Assembly (NCBI GenBank): GCA_003282975.1 | Contig: QBYD01000006.1 | Span: forward strand, 1 to 58,004 | Reading direction: 5' to 3' | Origin: Pelagibacteraceae bacterium AG-325-C10 | Lineage (GTDB): Bacteria > Pseudomonadota > Alphaproteobacteria > Pelagibacterales > Pelagibacteraceae | Length of the DNA stretch: 58,004 nt | In this document: positions 1-7,517 of the stretch, in pieces | Position numbering within the stretch: position 1 is the stretch's first letter | Layout: every line of letters starts with the position of its first letter | Made by a program: the position numbers and the translations under genes | The notes under the pieces: model-generated | Seen by the model: only the letters and a program-made list of their open reading frames with translations | What the model was told of the DNA's origin: nothing | Databases searched by the model: none

Positions 1-786
1 AACGTTTATGAAAATATGTCTTTTGGATTAAAGATAGAGAAGAGACCAAAAAATGAGATTGAAGAAAAGGTAATGCATGCAGCAAAAATTTTACAAATTG
101 AAGAATTGTTAGAGAGAAAACCGAAACAATTATCTGGAGGCCAAAGACAAAGAGTTGCAATAGGTAGGGCAATAACAAGAAATCCTAAAATTTTTCTATT
201 TGACGAACCTTTATCAAATCTTGATGCCGCTTTAAGAGCTGAGACAAGAGTAGAGATTTCAAAACTACATAAGAAAATAAAAACTAACATGATTTATGTT
301 ACTCACGATCAAGTTGAGGCAATGACGTTAGCTGATAGAATTGTAATTTTAAACCTTGGTAATATTGAGCAAGTAGGTAGCCCAGATGAGATATATAGTA
401 ACCCATCAAATATTTTTGTAGCGCAGTTTATTGGGACACCAAAAATGAATATTTTAAGAATTTCTGAACAGGATATTATTTCAAATAAAGAGGTTAAATT
501 TCTTGGAAATAATATTAAATTCAATGAAATAGATTTATCAAAAAAGAATTACTATTTTGGTATACGTCCTGAGCATTTTACTATTTCTGATGATTGTAAA
601 TACAAATTTAAACCTCAGATAGATTTAACTGAAAATTTAGGTAATGAAAAAATTGCGTATATCAAGATAGATGGTCATGATATAAGTGCAAAAATTCCAA
701 CCCAATACAATACTATTGATCAAATTGGATTTAATACAAAAAATATTTTTGTATTTGATGAAAATGGAAATAGAGTTAGATCTTAG
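1..786 (+). CDS. ABC transporter ATP-binding protein, MalK/UgpC type (5' truncated)
   Basis: Energises an ABC importer, probably for a sugar, polyol or glycerol-phosphate-like solute. The reading frame is open from base 1 ([11 protein letters not shown]), so the Walker A part lies outside the window. Counting from the ATG at 16, the signature LSGGQRQR is at about 39-46, Walker B FLFDEP at 60-65 and the switch histidine (THDQ) at about 97. The C-terminal ~120 residues look like the TOBE regulatory domain of the MalK/UgpC/PotA group. The TAG stop shares bases with the stop of the convergent HisD-family gene (TTAG at 783-786). The substrate cannot be read from this fragment. The convergent neighbour suggests, but does not prove, a sulfonated or hydroxylated substrate. 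Confidence 0.9.
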   Translation, partial: NVYENMSFGLKIEKRPKNEIEEKVMHAAKILQIEELLERKPKQLSGGQRQRVAIGRAITRNPKIFLFDEPLSNLDAALRAETRVEISKLHKKIKTNMIYVTHDQVEAMTLADRIVILNLGNIEQVGSPDEIYSNPSNIFVAQFIGTPKMNILRISEQDIISNKEVKFLGNNIKFNEIDLSKKNYYFGIRPEHFTISDDCKYKFKPQIDLTENLGNEKIAYIKIDGHDISAKIPTQYNTIDQIGFNTKNIFVFDENGNRVRS

Positions 787-2069
787 TTAGAAAAACCATA
801 TTTTCTTAGTCTTGAGTCACCCGTTCTTGCGTGAGCTTCCATTCCTTCATATCTTGAAATTCTCGCACAAGCAGCCCCAACAGTTTTAGTGGCTTCTTTA
901 GACATTCTTTGAAAACTAAGAGTTTTAATAAATTTTCCAACAAACAAACCACCAGTGTAACGACCAGCACCTTTTGTTGGTAAAATATGATTTGTACCTG
1001 AGCACTTATCACCATAAGCAACAGTAGTTTCCTCTCCTATAAATAAAGATCCATAATTTTTTAATCTTTTGTGAAACCATTCTAGGTTTTGTGTCTGTAC
1101 TTCTAAGTGTTCAGGAGCATATTCATCACTAATAGTTGCCATCTCTTCATCGGTGTCACATAAAATAACTTCACCATAGTCTCTCCATGCTGCTCCTGCA
1201 TTTTCTCTAGGTAAATCAGGAAGTTCAGCTATTAATTCTGGAACTCTTTTTATTGCATATTCTGCAATTCTTTTACTTGTTGTATATAGCCATGCTGGTG
1301 AATTGTATCCATGTTCAGCCTGACCAACTAGATCAACTGCTACTAACTCTTCATCAGCTTTGTCATCTGCAATTACTGCAATTTCAGTAGGACCTGCAAA
1401 TAAATCTATTCCTACTTTTCCAAATAATATTCTTTTTGCTTCTGCAACAAATTGGTTTCCTGGTCCAACCAACATATCAGCTGGAGCATTACCAAATAAT
1501 CCATTTGTCATTGCTGCGATTGCTTGAACTCCTCCAAGATTTAAAATTGAGTCTGCACCACAAAGATCTGCAGTATAAATAATAGCCGGATGAACTCCAA
1601 TATTTGGTTTTGGAGAACTTGCTACAATAATATTTTTTACACCTGCAACTTTTGCAGTTGTTACACTCATAACAGCAGAGGCAATATGGGCATATCTTCC
1701 AGCAGGTACATAACAGCCAGCTGTATTGACTGGGATTAATTTTTGTCCAGCAAACAATCCATCTGATAATTCAACTTCAAAATCTTGCCCATAATTTTTA
1801 AGTTGGGCTTCAGCAAATTTTCTAACTCTTTCATGAGAAAATTGAATATCATCTTTAGTTTTTTGATCTAAATTTTTTTTTATCTCTTCAATTTTTTCTT
1901 TTGATACAACTACATCACCTTCATATTTATCTAATTTTTTTGAATATTCTTTACAGCCTTCTTCTTTAGTTTGTTCGATATCTTTAAGAATATTTTCAAC
2001 TATATCTCTAGTTTTTGTATCATCTGTTGATGATGTTTTTGGTGATTTTTTTAAATATTGTATAGCCAT
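783..2069 (-). CDS. HisD-superfamily zinc dehydrogenase, sulfopropanediol-dehydrogenase-like
   Basis: NAD-dependent, zinc-binding dehydrogenase of the histidinol dehydrogenase superfamily (428 aa). The expected zinc and catalytic residues are visible: GQAEHG (Gln and His ligands), APEHLE (Glu-His pair), [10 protein letters not shown] (Asp ligand) and EGMEAH (C-terminal His). From memory, the stretches [25 protein letters not shown] and GKFIKT fit HpsN (2,3-dihydroxypropane-1-sulfonate 3-dehydrogenase) better than biosynthetic HisD, and no other his genes are nearby. I start at the ATG at 2069 rather than the TTG one codon earlier. It is probably co-transcribed with the phosphate acyltransferase upstream. 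Family assignment is firm; the sulfonate substrate is inferred. Confidence 0.85.
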   Translation of the reverse strand: MAIQYLKKSPKTSSTDDTKTRDIVENILKDIEQTKEEGCKEYSKKLDKYEGDVVVSKEKIEEIKKNLDQKTKDDIQFSHERVRKFAEAQLKNYGQDFEVELSDGLFAGQKLIPVNTAGCYVPAGRYAHIASAVMSVTTAKVAGVKNIIVASSPKPNIGVHPAIIYTADLCGADSILNLGGVQAIAAMTNGLFGNAPADMLVGPGNQFVAEAKRILFGKVGIDLFAGPTEIAVIADDKADEELVAVDLVGQAEHGYNSPAWLYTTSKRIAEYAIKRVPELIAELPDLPRENAGAAWRDYGEVILCDTDEEMATISDEYAPEHLEVQTQNLEWFHKRLKNYGSLFIGEETTVAYGDKCSGTNHILPTKGAGRYTGGLFVGKFIKTLSFQRMSKEATKTVGAACARISRYEGMEAHARTGDSRLRKYGFSN

Positions 2070-2129
2070 CAATTATTATTTTATTTTAAGATGTTCTTAA
2101 TAAAGTAAAAATAGATTTTGTTCAATGAT

Positions 2130-2219
2130 TTAAAAATATAATCTATATGCAATATTAACGCTTGCAATACACAGTATGATTACCAAGCAATATAAACTGA
2201 TATAATCAAACGGTTTCAT
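2130..2219 (-). CDS. Candidate 29-aa single-span membrane peptide
   Basis: A short ORF starting ATG at 2219 and stopping TAA at 2130-2132, lying in the same direction between the phosphate acyltransferase stop (2233) and the HisD-like start (2069). The peptide begins MKPFDYISLYCLVIIL and ends NIAYRLYF. It has a short charged N-terminus, about 18 hydrophobic residues and a single Arg near the C-terminus, as expected of a one-helix inner-membrane peptide. The 13-bp gap from the upstream stop suggests operon membership. No clear Shine-Dalgarno is seen, which is common for genes in this window. Function unknown. It could be chance, since AT-rich DNA easily encodes hydrophobic residues. Confidence 0.4.
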   Translation of the reverse strand: MKPFDYISLYCLVIILCIASVNIAYRLYF

Positions 2220-2232
2220 TTATTATTTAGAA

Positions 2233-3144
2233 TTAATCTAAAGCAACAACGGCTGCGGCTATAGATGCTAATCTAGCTTGTGCCTCATCAGATCTACTTG
2301 TAATTACGACTGGAACTTTTCCACCTACCACAACACCAGCAGCACAAGCTCCCATAAAGTAAATCATCATTTTAACTAATGCATTTCCAGTTTCAACACT
2401 TGGAACTAAAAGTACATCTGCTTCTCCTGCAACTATATTTTTAATTCCTTTAATTCCAGCAGATTTTTTTGAAATACTATTGTCAAATGCTAGTGGCCCA
2501 AAAACATCGGCCTCTAAATTATCTTCCTTTGCTAGTCTGGTTAATTCTGCAGCTTCAAGTGAACTTGGAACACTATCTAAGACTTCTTCAGTTGCTGATA
2601 ATACTGCTACTTTTGGTCTTGATATTCCTATTCTATTAGAAAAGTTTATTACATTTCTAAGAATATGCATTTTTGTTTTAATATTGGGCAATACATTTAA
2701 GGCACCATCAGTGATAATTAAAGGTTTGTCATCTTTTTCAATCGTCATATGCCAAATATGACTTAATCTAGTTTTACCTAATAGATCATATTCTCTTTTA
2801 AGAACTTCTTTCATTAAAACGTCAGTATGGATATGACCTTTAACAATTATTTTAATTTTACCTTCACTTGCAAGTTTTGCAGCTATTTTTGCAGTATTAT
2901 TTTCAATAGGTTCGTCAATAATTTCGTATTGAGAAATGTCCCACTGTAAATCATCCGCACACTTCAAGATTTCTTTTTTGTCTCCAATAAAAATTGGCTC
3001 AATCAAATTTTCATTAACTGCATCTTGTACTGAAAGCATGGGTAATGGTTTTCCAGCATTCACAACTGCAACTTTCACACCTTTTTTTTTATGAGCAACG
3101 TCTAAAAGGTTGTTAGGACAGATAATTTCTTTATTTGAAAGCAT
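2233..3144 (-). CDS. Phosphate acetyl/butyryltransferase family protein
   Basis: Member of the Pta/Ptb family that moves an acyl group between CoA and inorganic phosphate (303 aa, a usual length for stand-alone Ptb-type enzymes). Visible features are the N-terminal KVAVVNAG segment, the central ITDGALNVLPN motif typical of the family, and the glycine-rich GACAAGVVVGGKVPVVITSRSD near the C-terminus. The start chosen is the ATG at 3144; a TTG two codons upstream is less likely. It lies upstream of the HisD-like dehydrogenase on the same strand. Sulfonate-degrading bacteria need such an enzyme to convert the acetyl phosphate made by sulfoacetaldehyde acetyltransferase (Xsc). A link to sulfonates is therefore plausible, though xsc is not in this window. 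Confidence 0.85.
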   Translation of the reverse strand: MLSNKEIICPNNLLDVAHKKKGVKVAVVNAGKPLPMLSVQDAVNENLIEPIFIGDKKEILKCADDLQWDISQYEIIDEPIENNTAKIAAKLASEGKIKIIVKGHIHTDVLMKEVLKREYDLLGKTRLSHIWHMTIEKDDKPLIITDGALNVLPNIKTKMHILRNVINFSNRIGISRPKVAVLSATEEVLDSVPSSLEAAELTRLAKEDNLEADVFGPLAFDNSISKKSAGIKGIKNIVAGEADVLLVPSVETGNALVKMMIYFMGACAAGVVVGGKVPVVITSRSDEAQARLASIAAAVVALD

Positions 3145-3217
3145 GAACAATAATTATAAATAATATTCAAAATGTATATAGTTGTTTTTGAAATTATTGA
3201 TAATAAAATAACTAAAA

Positions 3218-4357
3218 ATGATTAAAGAATTTACAATTAATGTATCAGAAGACCAAATTTCTAACATAAATAATAAGGTTAAGAATTATCCATGGCAATC
3301 TATTGAAGATATGGAAGGGTGGATGCATGGAACTAACAAAATATATTTAAAAGAAATTTGTGAATATTGGGTTTCAGGATTTAATTGGAAGAAACATGAG
3401 GAATTGATTAATAGTTTTTCTAATTTCAAAACAAACGTAGAAGGTATGAATATTCATTTTATTAAAGAAGAGGGAAGTGGAAAAAATCCTAAACCATTAC
3501 TTTTAATGCATGGATGGCCTGGATCAATTGTTGAGTTTTTAGAAATTATTAAACCATTAGCCCATCCTGAGGAATTTGGAGGCAATATTGAAGATGCCTT
3601 TACAGTTATAGCACCTTCGTTACCTGGTTTTGGATTTTCTGACGCTCCTAAAAATCCAATGGGTCCAAGAAAAATTGCAAGTATTATGAATAAATTGATG
3701 AGTGAAAATTTAAATTATAAACAGTATTTTGCTCAAGGAGGAGATTGGGGTGCCACTATAGCTAATTGGTTGGGATACGATCATCATAAAAATTGTATTG
3801 CAATGCATATTAATTGTTTGACGATGAGACATCCTGATGGTCCAGAAACAAATGAGGAAAAAAAATGGTTAAGTGATTTTGATAATGATCAAATCATTCA
3901 AGATGGATATAGAACTCAACAAGCAACCAAACCACAAACATTAAGTTATGCTATGGTTGATAGTCCCGTAGGAATTGCTGCATGGATTATTGAAAAAATG
4001 CATGGATGGTCAGACTTAAAAAATAATGATATTGAAAGTGCTCATTCAAAAGATACATTGTTAGCAAATATTATGGTTTATGTTTTAACCAATACTTTTA
4101 ATACAGCTGCTTGGATTTATTTTGGAAGAAGAGAGGAGGGTGGGCGTTATTTTCCTAATGATTTTGAAAAGATTAAGATTCCTACTGGTATAGCAATGTT
4201 CCCAAAAGAAATGTCAGCTTGGCCTCCGAGATCCTACATTGAAAAAATTTTTAACATAAAACAAATTAGTATAATGAACGAAGGTGGTCATTTTCCCGCT
4301 TTAGAAAAACCTAGACTTTTAATTGGAGATATAAGAAAGTTCTTTAAGAGTTTATGA
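3218..4357 (+). CDS. Epoxide hydrolase family alpha/beta-hydrolase with EHN domain
   Basis: Cytosolic alpha/beta-hydrolase of the microsomal-type epoxide hydrolase family (379 aa, normal). The N-terminal ~105 residues form the EHN lid domain, with the WMHG segment. The core follows with HGWPGS (oxyanion hole, about 98), the nucleophile Asp in GGDWGAT (about 177) and the C-terminal catalytic His in GGHFPALEKP. The paired Tyr in QDGYRTQQATKPQTLSYA fits the lid tyrosines that protonate the epoxide. It would convert an epoxide to a vicinal diol; the physiological substrate is not evident. It is divergent from the phosphate acyltransferase, with a 73-bp AT-rich gap, and is followed 24 bp later by a BASS transporter that may carry its substrate or product. 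Confidence 0.88.
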   Translation: MIKEFTINVSEDQISNINNKVKNYPWQSIEDMEGWMHGTNKIYLKEICEYWVSGFNWKKHEELINSFSNFKTNVEGMNIHFIKEEGSGKNPKPLLLMHGWPGSIVEFLEIIKPLAHPEEFGGNIEDAFTVIAPSLPGFGFSDAPKNPMGPRKIASIMNKLMSENLNYKQYFAQGGDWGATIANWLGYDHHKNCIAMHINCLTMRHPDGPETNEEKKWLSDFDNDQIIQDGYRTQQATKPQTLSYAMVDSPVGIAAWIIEKMHGWSDLKNNDIESAHSKDTLLANIMVYVLTNTFNTAAWIYFGRREEGGRYFPNDFEKIKIPTGIAMFPKEMSAWPPRSYIEKIFNIKQISIMNEGGHFPALEKPRLLIGDIRKFFKSL

Positions 4358-4380
4358 TATAAATTTAAGAGTAAGTAGAT

Positions 4381-5226
4381 ATGGAGATTGTAACAAAGAT
4401 TGCGCCGATTGTTTTAGCAATAATTATGTTAGGGTTAGGTCTTGGATTATCTGTTAAAGATTTTACAAGAATTTTAAGAAACCCTGGAGATTTTTTTGTT
4501 GGCTTTATTTCTCAATTAGTAATTTTACCAATTATTGCCCTAGGAGTAGCGTTAATATTAAATTTATCTGCACCATTAGCAGTTGGTTTGATGATCATTG
4601 CTGCTGCACCAGGGGGAGTTACTTCAAACGTACTAACAAAATTTGCTGATGGAGATGTTGCTCTTTCTATTTCTTTAACAGCTATTGTAAGCTTAATTAG
4701 TATTATATCTGTTCCACTAGTTGTCATTAATTCAGCTAATTTTTTAGGAGTTGAAATTGCAAAAGATATTTCAATGACTGGTATAGCTTTAAAGATGGCA
4801 TTAGTAGTTACTGTCCCAGTAATTCTAGGTATGATTATAAGAGGTTTTGCTGAAAACTTTATTTCCTCTAAAATTAATATCATAAATAAATTAACTGGTT
4901 GGTTATTTATAGTTGTCTTTGCAGCGATTTGGATTGAAGAAAAAAATAATATCTTAAATTATCTTACAGAAGCAGGTTTGGCAGTTTTGATTTTAAATGT
5001 AACAATGATGGCACTGGCATACTTTATTGCAAAAAAATTTGTTTCGGGAATACCACAACAAAAATGTATCGCTCTAGAGTGTGGTCTGCAAAATGGTACA
5101 CTAGCAGTGTTTGTAGCAACATTAATTTTTGATGATGTTGCATTTGTTATTCCAACAGGTGCATATGCACTTTTAATGTATATAACTGGATTTATATTTA
5201 TATATATTCTTAGAAAATCTAATTAA
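4381..5226 (+). CDS. Bile acid:sodium symporter (BASS) family transporter
   Basis: Inner-membrane secondary transporter of the BASS/SBF family (281 aa) with about nine hydrophobic helices. Family landmarks are the early glycine-rich GLGLGLSVKDF, the APGGVTSNVLTKFADGD motif, and CGLQNGTLA in the second repeat, which in known members form the sodium and substrate sites. Members carry organic anions such as pyruvate, pantothenate or taurocholate; the substrate here is unknown. It starts 24 bp after the epoxide hydrolase and is probably in one transcript with it. Its TAA stop is read within a TTAA tetranucleotide that also provides the stop of the convergent winged-helix gene. Confidence 0.9.
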   Translation: MEIVTKIAPIVLAIIMLGLGLGLSVKDFTRILRNPGDFFVGFISQLVILPIIALGVALILNLSAPLAVGLMIIAAAPGGVTSNVLTKFADGDVALSISLTAIVSLISIISVPLVVINSANFLGVEIAKDISMTGIALKMALVVTVPVILGMIIRGFAENFISSKINIINKLTGWLFIVVFAAIWIEEKNNILNYLTEAGLAVLILNVTMMALAYFIAKKFVSGIPQQKCIALECGLQNGTLAVFVATLIFDDVAFVIPTGAYALLMYITGFIFIYILRKSN

Positions 5227-6188
5227 GAATTAATAATCTTAATTTGATTAAATAACCTATAAATAAAATTACTTAAACTTAACATATTTCTATTTTGAAG
5301 ATCTGCAGTTCTTTTAAATGCACTTTCTTTAACATTAAATGAAATTAACTTTTTTTCATTAATACTTAGAAATTTATTATCTATCAAAAATTTTAATTTT
5401 CTAACAACAGTTGGTCTGGGTATTCTAGTTATTTCTGCAATAGACATAGCGTTAACACCTTTAAGATCAGATCCCATAAGTTCTTTTCTGTATGAGCTCA
5501 AGTTTTTCCTTTTAGGTTGAAAGTCTTTATTAAGTGTAGCATTAATCACTACAACCATCCCAATGCAAAAAGTTTCTAAATCTTTAAGCTCTGTTCTCCA
5601 TCTATTAGTGTAAATAAACAAAAATTTATAAAATTGATACCAGCAAAAAGAGAAATTTTCTTTTATCGACTGACTTATGTTTTTAACATCAAAAATATTG
5701 CTAACTAATTTATCTTTTTTTAAAAGTTTATTAAATTCAAACAATAAAGTACTGAGATCTGCGAGTGTTTTATTTGCTTGGGCTGCATAAAATGCAGATC
5801 TATCAACAAATATCTTTTTTCCAGTTTTTTTAATAACGCCTTTTTTTTCTAATTCTAATACTTTTCTTCTCACACTTTCTTTGGGTATTTGAAGATCTTT
5901 TGAGATATCTGTTATATTAATTTTTTCAATTTCTAATGTTTTGTCTTTATAAAAGGTCTCATAATCAATCTTTAAGCCATTTTTTCTAAAGAAAATTAAG
6001 TCTGTATTTATTAAATATATAATTATGATGAACTTATCGATGTCTTTGTAATGTTCATATGCTCTAATAAGCCAATTGCTTATAAACAAGGTTACATAGG
6101 GAGCTAACACAGCAAAGTTTTTTTGAATTACTTTATTAATAATTTGTTCATCAATTTGAGATGAAATGCTAGGTAATGTTCTAATCAT
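5223..6188 (-). CDS. Internally duplicated winged-helix DNA-binding protein, unknown family
   Basis: I do not recognise a named family. The protein (about 321 aa) is two copies of a ~150-residue unit. Each has a hydrophobic helix (FIIIIYLINTDL and FCIGMVVVINATL), then a winged helix (LQIPKESVRRKVLELEKKGV and TRIPRPTVVRKLKFLIDNKF), then a tail with SAF followed by a helical segment. The HTH pattern IP..(T/S)V.RK...L resembles IclR/MarR-type winged helices, so transcriptional regulation is likely. A promoter-like TTGACA (6227-6222) with TCATAT (6205-6200) at 16-bp spacing puts transcription start near 6193. I therefore prefer the ATG at 6188 (leaderless) over the ATG at 6209. Targets may be the flanking BASS/epoxide hydrolase genes or the small membrane protein. 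Confidence 0.75.
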   Translation of the reverse strand: MIRTLPSISSQIDEQIINKVIQKNFAVLAPYVTLFISNWLIRAYEHYKDIDKFIIIIYLINTDLIFFRKNGLKIDYETFYKDKTLEIEKINITDISKDLQIPKESVRRKVLELEKKGVIKKTGKKIFVDRSAFYAAQANKTLADLSTLLFEFNKLLKKDKLVSNIFDVKNISQSIKENFSFCWYQFYKFLFIYTNRWRTELKDLETFCIGMVVVINATLNKDFQPKRKNLSSYRKELMGSDLKGVNAMSIAEITRIPRPTVVRKLKFLIDNKFLSINEKKLISFNVKESAFKRTADLQNRNMLSLSNFIYRLFNQIKIINS

Positions 6189-6199
6189 AAAAAAACCCA

Positions 6200-6227
6200 A
6201 TATGAACATCAGTTGAGCCTATGTCAA
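6200..6227 (-). promoter_or_regulatory. Sigma70-type promoter for the duplicated wHTH gene
   Basis: On the minus strand TTGACA (6227-6222) and TCATAT (6205-6200) are separated by 16 bp. Start of transcription would fall about 5 nt before the ATG at 6188, giving an essentially leaderless mRNA. An inverted pair ATGTC/GACAT (about 6221-6241) overlaps the -35 and could be an operator, but it is short. Confidence 0.4.
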
Positions 6228-6283
6228 CCCATTATGGACATTAGACTTATTTTAATATTTAAATTCTATGGTTTATTACGGTC

Positions 6284-6511
6284 ATGAGTACAGAAAGCTT
6301 AAATAGAACATCTAATAATATTGAGACCCCAAGTATAAACTTAGATGTTCTAAAGCAAAAAAAAGAAACTCAAAAACCAAAAAGAAAAGTATGTGTTAAT
6401 CAACTTAATCACAGACTTCATGTTTCTCAACAAAAGGACAAATTAAGAAATACTGTAATTATTTGTTCAGTTTTTTTAACCATAGGTGTGCTGGGATTTA
6501 TTGTTGGCTAG
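6284..6511 (+). CDS. Small tail-anchored membrane protein, unknown
   Basis: A 75-aa protein with a hydrophilic, Asn/Lys-rich N-terminal ~50 residues and one C-terminal transmembrane helix (TVIICSVFLTIGVLGFIVG). There is no signal peptide, so a tail-anchored topology with the N-terminus in the cytoplasm is expected. It starts with ATG in a divergent arrangement with the winged-helix gene and ends in a CTAG shared with the convergent dehydrogenase stop. The segment VNQLNHRLHV followed by a basic stretch and the helix resembles the small protein at 16463-16669, so the two may be paralogues. No function can be assigned. Confidence 0.65.
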   Translation: MSTESLNRTSNNIETPSINLDVLKQKKETQKPKRKVCVNQLNHRLHVSQQKDKLRNTVIICSVFLTIGVLGFIVG

Positions 6512-7515
6512 AAGTTCTTTAAATATTCTAAATCCTTTTTAATCAAATCAGAAATAGATATTCTTTTATTTAAATTATTTTTATAGCGATTAAATTTATT
6601 TTGTCCTGGATACATTATTTCGTTGATACCTTTTATTTTTGGAAGTTTTTTTATCGTTTTAATATTATCTTTTATTCTTTGATTATAATTTTTTTGAAAC
6701 AAATTTGCTTTAAAAGTTATAAATAAATGACCAATGTTTTGCGGACCTGTAAAATCATCAAAAGGATCTTTGACACGTCCTGCATGATTTCCACCAGTCA
6801 ATACTCCGCTTAAGATATCAACCATCCAAGCAAGACCTGATCCTCTAAATCCTGCAATTGGAAGCTGAACTCCCTTTAATGCTTTTTTTGCATCTGTTGT
6901 TGGTTTTCCAAATTTATCTAATGCAACACCCTCAGGAATTTTCTGATTATTCCTCGCCGCAACTCTAATCTTACCTCTGTTAATGACAGATATAGATGTA
7001 TCTAATATAAAAGGTATTTTTGATCCAGTTGGAGTTCCAAAACAAATAGGATTAGTTCCAAATAAACTTTTTAAAGCACCATGGGGTGCAACCGCTGGAG
7101 GCGCATTTGTATAAATCATTGCTATTAAATTTTTTTTAACAGCTTGCTCTGCGTAATAACCTGATAATCCATAATGACCACTATTTTTAACAGCAACCAT
7201 TCCTATGCCTGTTTTTTTTGCATTTTTAATAGCTGTTTTAATTCCAATATCTGCAGCCACAAAACCAATACTGTTATTTGCATCTATATGAGAAATTGAT
7301 TGAGATATTTTTTTTATTTTAATTTTAGGCTTAGGATTTATTACTTTTTTTGAAATTCGATCACAGTACATTTTTAGTCTTGATAAACCATGACCATAAG
7401 CCCCAACTAATTCTGCATTAATTAATGCATTAGCTGAAATTAAAGCATGTTCTTTGCCAAGACCATGTTTTTGAAAGATTTTTATGATTTCTTTTTTTAG
7501 AACAGGAGTTTTCAC
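6508..7515 (-). CDS. LDH2/MDH2 family NAD(P)-dependent 2-hydroxyacid dehydrogenase
   Basis: Member of the Ldh2/YlbC/ComC family (335 aa), which reduces or oxidises 2-oxo/2-hydroxyacids such as malate, ureidoglycolate, sulfolactate or cyclic imino acids. Visible motifs are NAELVGAYGHGLSRL, NSGHYGLSGYYA with the conserved His, TNAPPAVAPHG and LFGTNPICFGTP. It ends the tauA-tauB-tauC transcript, 2 bp after tauC. That position makes a sulfonated hydroxyacid (as for ComC-type sulfolactate dehydrogenase) an attractive but unproven substrate. The stretch after DTSIS reads NRGKIRVAARNNQKIPEG, with Asn where many members have a small residue. The stop overlaps that of the small membrane protein in CTAG. 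Confidence 0.85.
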   Translation of the reverse strand: MKTPVLKKEIIKIFQKHGLGKEHALISANALINAELVGAYGHGLSRLKMYCDRISKKVINPKPKIKIKKISQSISHIDANNSIGFVAADIGIKTAIKNAKKTGIGMVAVKNSGHYGLSGYYAEQAVKKNLIAMIYTNAPPAVAPHGALKSLFGTNPICFGTPTGSKIPFILDTSISVINRGKIRVAARNNQKIPEGVALDKFGKPTTDAKKALKGVQLPIAGFRGSGLAWMVDILSGVLTGGNHAGRVKDPFDDFTGPQNIGHLFITFKANLFQKNYNQRIKDNIKTIKKLPKIKGINEIMYPGQNKFNRYKNNLNKRISISDLIKKDLEYLKNF

Positions 7516-7517
7516 TA

